Positions 60,260 through 64,000 of a stretch of DNA of 64,000 nt are shown in pieces. Origin of the DNA: Clostridiaceae bacterium (GTDB lineage: Bacteria > Bacillota > Clostridia > Saccharofermentanales > Saccharofermentanaceae); assembly GCA_012728275.1 (NCBI GenBank), contig JAAYFK010000015.1, forward strand, positions 1 to 64,000, read 5' to 3'. The notes below the pieces were generated by a model. The model was not told the origin of the DNA. It searched no databases and saw nothing but the letters and a program-made list of their open reading frames with translations. The position numbers were made by a program, and so were the translations under genes. The number at the start of each line of letters is the position of its first letter. Position 1 is the stretch's first letter.

Positions 60260-63200
60260 TTATTTGAATACAATCTGAACATTATCGCTTCCGCAGAGCT
60301 CCTTAAGTCTATCAATAATGCCCTCATCGTCTGACACACTGCAAACGTCATCAAGTCTAACACTAGCGTTGCTAGCTATGCTTTGTACTACGACTGGTAA
60401 ATTGCCATGGAAAAAAGCCAGAAAATTCAATAGTCTTTTATACTCCTTGCTTTCTAAGGAACCATTGAACCGAATATGCAATTCCTTCTCAAGAGTTTTC
60501 TCTTGCAAAGGATCAGATTGAGAAGACATTTTATATGCACTTCTAGATGCATTTACTATTCGTGAGATATCTCGATTTTGCATAACTGAAGCAATCTCTT
60601 CATCATTAACAGGCATTGGAATAATTCTATCTATGACCATAGAGAAAGCATCTTGATTTGAAAGTCTCCTTTTGCCTACTACAAGATAGGCATTATTTAC
60701 AACCGAAGATGAGGCGAATTCATCAAATACTCTTCCAAACATTACTGCTTCATAATGACCATAGATATCCTCAAATTGGCAAACACACATTTGCTTCTTC
60801 GCTTTAGTAACTCGGACATTCTTTCTTTGAAGCATTCCACACATTATGATTTCTTTATCGTCATTAAGGTACGACAAATTGCCTGAGTCGGTTAAGTCCT
60901 TAACCTCGCCCATATCAAAGGTAACTAACTCCGTGATGCTTTTCTTGAAGCTATTCAATGGATGCCCGGATATATATATTCCTACCATTTCCTTCTCTAA
61001 AGCTAACTTCTCAGAAAGTGGGTACTCCTTTACTTCTGTCATTCTTATTTGGGGCTCCGACATCACATTCATTCCAGCATTATCGAAAAGACTTAATTGC
61101 CCATTTATCGAACTGTTCGCAGATTTTGCTAGTCTATCTAGTTCGGTTTGAATTGTTGCAACCATTGTCGCTCTTGAGTATCCCGTCCAATCAAGTCCCG
61201 ATGAGAATATTAGTGACTCTATCATTTTTCGATTTAAACCAATACCGGCACTTCTAACAATAAAATCAGAGAATGATTTGAACTCTTGATTCTTCTCGCG
61301 TTCTTTTACAAGTAGATTTACAGCGCCTTCACCAACATTCTTTATTACCGATAGACCTATACGAACAGCACGTAGTTTCTCACCACTTTCTTCAGTAGTA
61401 AATCTTCCAACACTTTTATTTACATCTGGAGGCAGAATCTTAATTCCCATAGGCTCGCAGCAGGTAATATACCAAGCCGCAGCACCGAGGCTGTTTCTAA
61501 AAGAATTCATCATAGCTGCCATAAACTCTGATGGATAATAATACTTCAAGTAAGCAGTATCGTATGCAAGTACCGCATAAGCAGCAGCGTGAGACTTATT
61601 AAAAGCATAACCCGCGAAATTACTAACATCATTAAAAATCTTATCTGCTGTCTTCTCATCGACACCACGCTTAATACATCCATCAACGACACGATTTTTA
61701 TCATCAATACCACCATGAATAAAGAGTTCTCTATACTTCTCCATAATGGAGCGTTTCTTCTTACTCATGGCACGACGAATGTTATCCGATTGTCCCATTG
61801 AGAATCCAGCTAAATCTCGAACTATTTGCATTACTTGCTCTTGATAAACCATGCAGCCATATGTCACATTAAGAATAGGTTCCAATAGTGGATGATCATA
61901 TTTAATTAGCGACGAATCGTGCTTGCATGCAATGTACTTAGGAATTTGATCCATAGGTCCAGGTCTATAAAGTGAAATTCCAGCAATTACGTCCTCTAAC
62001 GAGCTTGGTTTCAAGTCCCTCATAAAGGCTGTCATACCACGACTCTCAAGTTGGAATACTCCAACAGTTTGACCATCACCTATCATCTTATAAATATTCG
62101 CATCATCAAGAGGAATCCTATCTAAGTCAATTGAAGTTCCTAGATTCGAATGAACCATATCGACCGTATCTCTTAGGACAGTCAGAGTTCTCAATCCTAG
62201 GAAGTCAAATTTCAACAAACCTACACTCTCAATATCTGCCTTGGCGAATTGAACAACAGTTGAATTCTCGTTGACAGACAAAGGTGCTATATTCGTAATT
62301 TCTTGCCCAGAAATAATTACACCGGCTGCATGCGTCGATGAATGACGAGGCAAGCCCTCCAATCTCATGGAATAGTCAAGTACCTTCTTAATACTCTCAT
62401 CTGACTCGTATTCGTCACGAAGTTCCTTGTTCATTTCCAAAGCCTTAGAAATAGTAATTCCGATATTCTCCGGTATAAGTTTAGCGACCTTGTCAGCCAC
62501 CGCATATGGCAAGTCCATAACTCTAGCCACATCTCTAATACACAATCGCGCTGCCAGAGTACCAAAAGTAATTACTTGCGCTACTCTCTCCTGACCATAC
62601 TTCGCCGTAACATAATCAATTACTTCCTGCCTTCTCTCGTAGCAAAAATCTATATCAAAGTCAGGCATTGAAACTCTCTCGCTATTGAGAAATCGTTCGA
62701 AAACAAGCTTATATTTAATAGGGTCTATATTCGTTATCCCGATTGTGTATGCCACAAGCGACCCAGCACCAGAGCCTCTTCCTGGTCCCACCATAATGCT
62801 ATTTTGCTTCGCAAAGGAGATAAAGTCCCATACAATTAAATAGTAATCCGTATAACCCATTCCATTTATTACGGACAGCTCATGTTCAATTCGTTGCTTG
62901 TACTCATTCTTTATCTCTTCATCTATAATATCGATCAACTCAAACTTCTTATTAAGTCCTTCATACGCTATAAATGATAAATACTCTTTGTTGTCTTTGA
63001 ATCCTTGTGGAATATCATATTTAGGCAAGTGAATAGTATCGAAATCATATTGAGCATTACACATTGAGGCTATCTTATTAGTGTTCTCAATCGCATCCGG
63101 AACATCAACAAAAAATCGTCTCATTTGAGTCTCTGACTTAACAAAGAAATCATTTATAGCCATTCTCATTCTGTCATTATCCGATAACTTTGAGCCTGTC

Positions 63201-63901
63201 TGCATGCAAAGCAATACGTCTTCAACCTCATAATCAGAATCCAAAAGGTAGTGGCAATCGTTTGTTGCAACAAGAGGAATACCGGTTTTACGTGATAGTT
63301 TGATTAATGACGAATTAATAATACCTTGCTCCGGCAAACGGTTATTCTGAATCTCAAGATAATAATTTCCTCGCCCGAAAAGCTCATCAAACTCCAAAGC
63401 TCTTCTCTCGCACTCAGAAAACTTGTTCTCAAGAATCAAGTTGCTTAATTCGCCAGCTAAACACGCAGATAGACAAATCAGCCCTTCATGGTATTTACAA
63501 AGTAATTCCCAATCTATTCGAGGTTTCCTATAGAAGCCTTCTGTAAATCCGGCGGATACAAGTCTGTTAAGATTCTTAAGTCCTTCATTATCCTTAGCTA
63601 GAAGTATCAAATGGTGATAGTTTGTACCATTAGGAATCACCTGCTTATCAAATCTACTTCCTACAGCAACATATACCTCACAACCAATAATAGGATGTAT
63701 TCCTTTATCAGTCATCGTCTTATAGAACTCAACAGCTCCATACATTACGCCATGATCAGTAATCGCGCATGAAGTCATACCTAATTCGACCAGTCTACAT
63801 GCAAGCTCGCTTATTCTTATTGAACCATCAAGAAGACTAAATTCAGTATGTAAATGGAGGTGCACAAATCCACCGTTTGTTGCTTCTATTGGACTTTCCA
63901 C
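60260..63901 (-). CDS. dnaE: DNA polymerase III alpha subunit, DnaE type
   Basis: The 1213-residue replicative polymerase has an N-terminal PHP domain (HLHLHTEFSLLDG, ITDHGVMYG), the catalytic palm with VSMPDFDIDFCYERR, TYGCMVYQEQVMQI, a helix-hairpin-helix region and an OB-fold near 1000-1080 (ESKNVRVTKAK-like). It is DnaE rather than PolC, as no internal 3'-5' exonuclease domain splits PHP. The start is a GTG at 63901 just after the preceding gene's stop. In clostridia DnaE often works alongside PolC, which is not in this window. Confidence 0.97.
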   Translation of the reverse strand: MESPIEATNGGFVHLHLHTEFSLLDGSIRISELACRLVELGMTSCAITDHGVMYGAVEFYKTMTDKGIHPIIGCEVYVAVGSRFDKQVIPNGTNYHHLILLAKDNEGLKNLNRLVSAGFTEGFYRKPRIDWELLCKYHEGLICLSACLAGELSNLILENKFSECERRALEFDELFGRGNYYLEIQNNRLPEQGIINSSLIKLSRKTGIPLVATNDCHYLLDSDYEVEDVLLCMQTGSKLSDNDRMRMAINDFFVKSETQMRRFFVDVPDAIENTNKIASMCNAQYDFDTIHLPKYDIPQGFKDNKEYLSFIAYEGLNKKFELIDIIDEEIKNEYKQRIEHELSVINGMGYTDYYLIVWDFISFAKQNSIMVGPGRGSGAGSLVAYTIGITNIDPIKYKLVFERFLNSERVSMPDFDIDFCYERRQEVIDYVTAKYGQERVAQVITFGTLAARLCIRDVARVMDLPYAVADKVAKLIPENIGITISKALEMNKELRDEYESDESIKKVLDYSMRLEGLPRHSSTHAAGVIISGQEITNIAPLSVNENSTVVQFAKADIESVGLLKFDFLGLRTLTVLRDTVDMVHSNLGTSIDLDRIPLDDANIYKMIGDGQTVGVFQLESRGMTAFMRDLKPSSLEDVIAGISLYRPGPMDQIPKYIACKHDSSLIKYDHPLLEPILNVTYGCMVYQEQVMQIVRDLAGFSMGQSDNIRRAMSKKKRSIMEKYRELFIHGGIDDKNRVVDGCIKRGVDEKTADKIFNDVSNFAGYAFNKSHAAAYAVLAYDTAYLKYYYPSEFMAAMMNSFRNSLGAAAWYITCCEPMGIKILPPDVNKSVGRFTTEESGEKLRAVRIGLSVIKNVGEGAVNLLVKEREKNQEFKSFSDFIVRSAGIGLNRKMIESLIFSSGLDWTGYSRATMVATIQTELDRLAKSANSSINGQLSLFDNAGMNVMSEPQIRMTEVKEYPLSEKLALEKEMVGIYISGHPLNSFKKSITELVTFDMGEVKDLTDSGNLSYLNDDKEIIMCGMLQRKNVRVTKAKKQMCVCQFEDIYGHYEAVMFGRVFDEFASSSVVNNAYLVVGKRRLSNQDAFSMVIDRIIPMPVNDEEIASVMQNRDISRIVNASRSAYKMSSQSDPLQEKTLEKELHIRFNGSLESKEYKRLLNFLAFFHGNLPVVVQSIASNASVRLDDVCSVSDDEGIIDRLKELCGSDNVQIVFK

Positions 63902-64000
63902 TTAAGCCTCACTTTCTTCCTTAGACTTCTCACCAAGCTTAATAATTGCATCTCTAAACATAGCTGCTCTCTCGAAATCAAGCTTGTCTGATGACTGCTT
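63902..64000 (-). CDS. uvrB: Excinuclease subunit UvrB, C-terminal end (partial)
   Basis: Only the last 32 residues are in the window, ending with a TAA at 63902-63904. They include KLDFERAAMFRDAIIKL, the UVR motif that closes UvrB and pairs with UvrC. McsA also ends in a UVR motif, so the name rests on the motif and a plausible DNA-repair neighbour rather than on the catalytic part. It ends immediately before dnaE. Confidence 0.6.
   Translation of the reverse strand, partial: KQSSDKLDFERAAMFRDAIIKLGEKSKEESEA

Overview
The window reads as chromosomal DNA of a low-GC, Gram-positive, strictly fermentative anaerobe of the class Clostridia. The evidence is the gene content: a SAM-I riboswitch on metK, the HydG maturase for [FeFe] hydrogenase, two ferredoxin-linked 2-oxoacid oxidoreductases, a GlgC/GlgD glycogen operon, MutS2, a Tad/Flp pilus locus without an outer-membrane secretin, and strong SD sequences with several TTG and GTG starts. 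A fibre- or sugar-degrading habitat (gut, rumen or sediment) fits the xylose genes. The genus cannot be fixed from sequence reading alone. I see no rRNA, insertion sequence, prophage or CRISPR array; one tRNA is present.

Layout. 1-600: start of metK (minus) behind a promoter, SAM-I aptamer and terminator. 700-5692: a compact plus-strand Tad/Flp locus (TadZ-like, TadA/CpaF ATPase, fused TadB-TadC, 53-residue Flp-like pilin, FHA membrane protein). 5686-12285: the complete F1Fo ATP synthase operon on the minus strand (atpB-E-F-A-G-D-C order of transcription), in which delta exists only as a C-terminal domain fused to the front of alpha. 12425-14177: rpiB and proA. 14650-18425: an RNA methyltransferase convergent with a secreted SH3/glucosaminidase-like/DUF4214 protein. 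18569-21312: hydrogenase-system ACT-like protein, hydG and an OGG-type glycosylase. 21305-24671: iorBA and a TspO-like membrane protein. 24824-24906: tRNA-Leu(GAG). 25026-27356: a Pro/Thr-repeat choice-of-anchor-A surface protein. 27526-38087: a minus-strand glycogen cluster (glgB, glgC, glgD, glgA, GH13 amylase) followed by two paralogous zinc-ribbon membrane proteins. 38323-40915: korDABC-type four-subunit oxidoreductase. 41020-53076: galM, GH3 glycosidase, AraC regulator, sugar ABC transporter without its ATPase, YesL/DUF624 protein, split transketolase and xylulokinase, i.e. a probable xyloside-utilisation region. 53338-64000: SPFH/zinc-ribbon protein, P-loop ATPase, diguanylate cyclase, mutS2, pfkA, dnaE and the 3' end of a probable uvrB, all on the minus strand.

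How the genes fit together. Sugars enter through the ABC transporter, are trimmed by the GH3 enzyme, and pass through XylB, transketolase, RpiB and PfkA; surplus carbon is stored as glycogen by GlgBCDA and remobilised by the GH13 enzyme. Reduced ferredoxin from IorAB and KorDABC could feed a hydrogenase matured by HydG.

The most unusual object is the ATP synthase alpha subunit (8562-10412): about 106 extra N-terminal residues align by eye with the b-binding C-terminal domain of delta/OSCP, no delta N-terminal domain is encoded in the operon, and atpF overlaps the fusion gene, leaving no room for a separate atpH. Other points worth checking are the TadB-TadC fusion, lysine-rich tails on GlgA and GlgB, the degenerate sortase signal on the repeat protein, and the duplicated zinc-ribbon unit of the SPFH protein.
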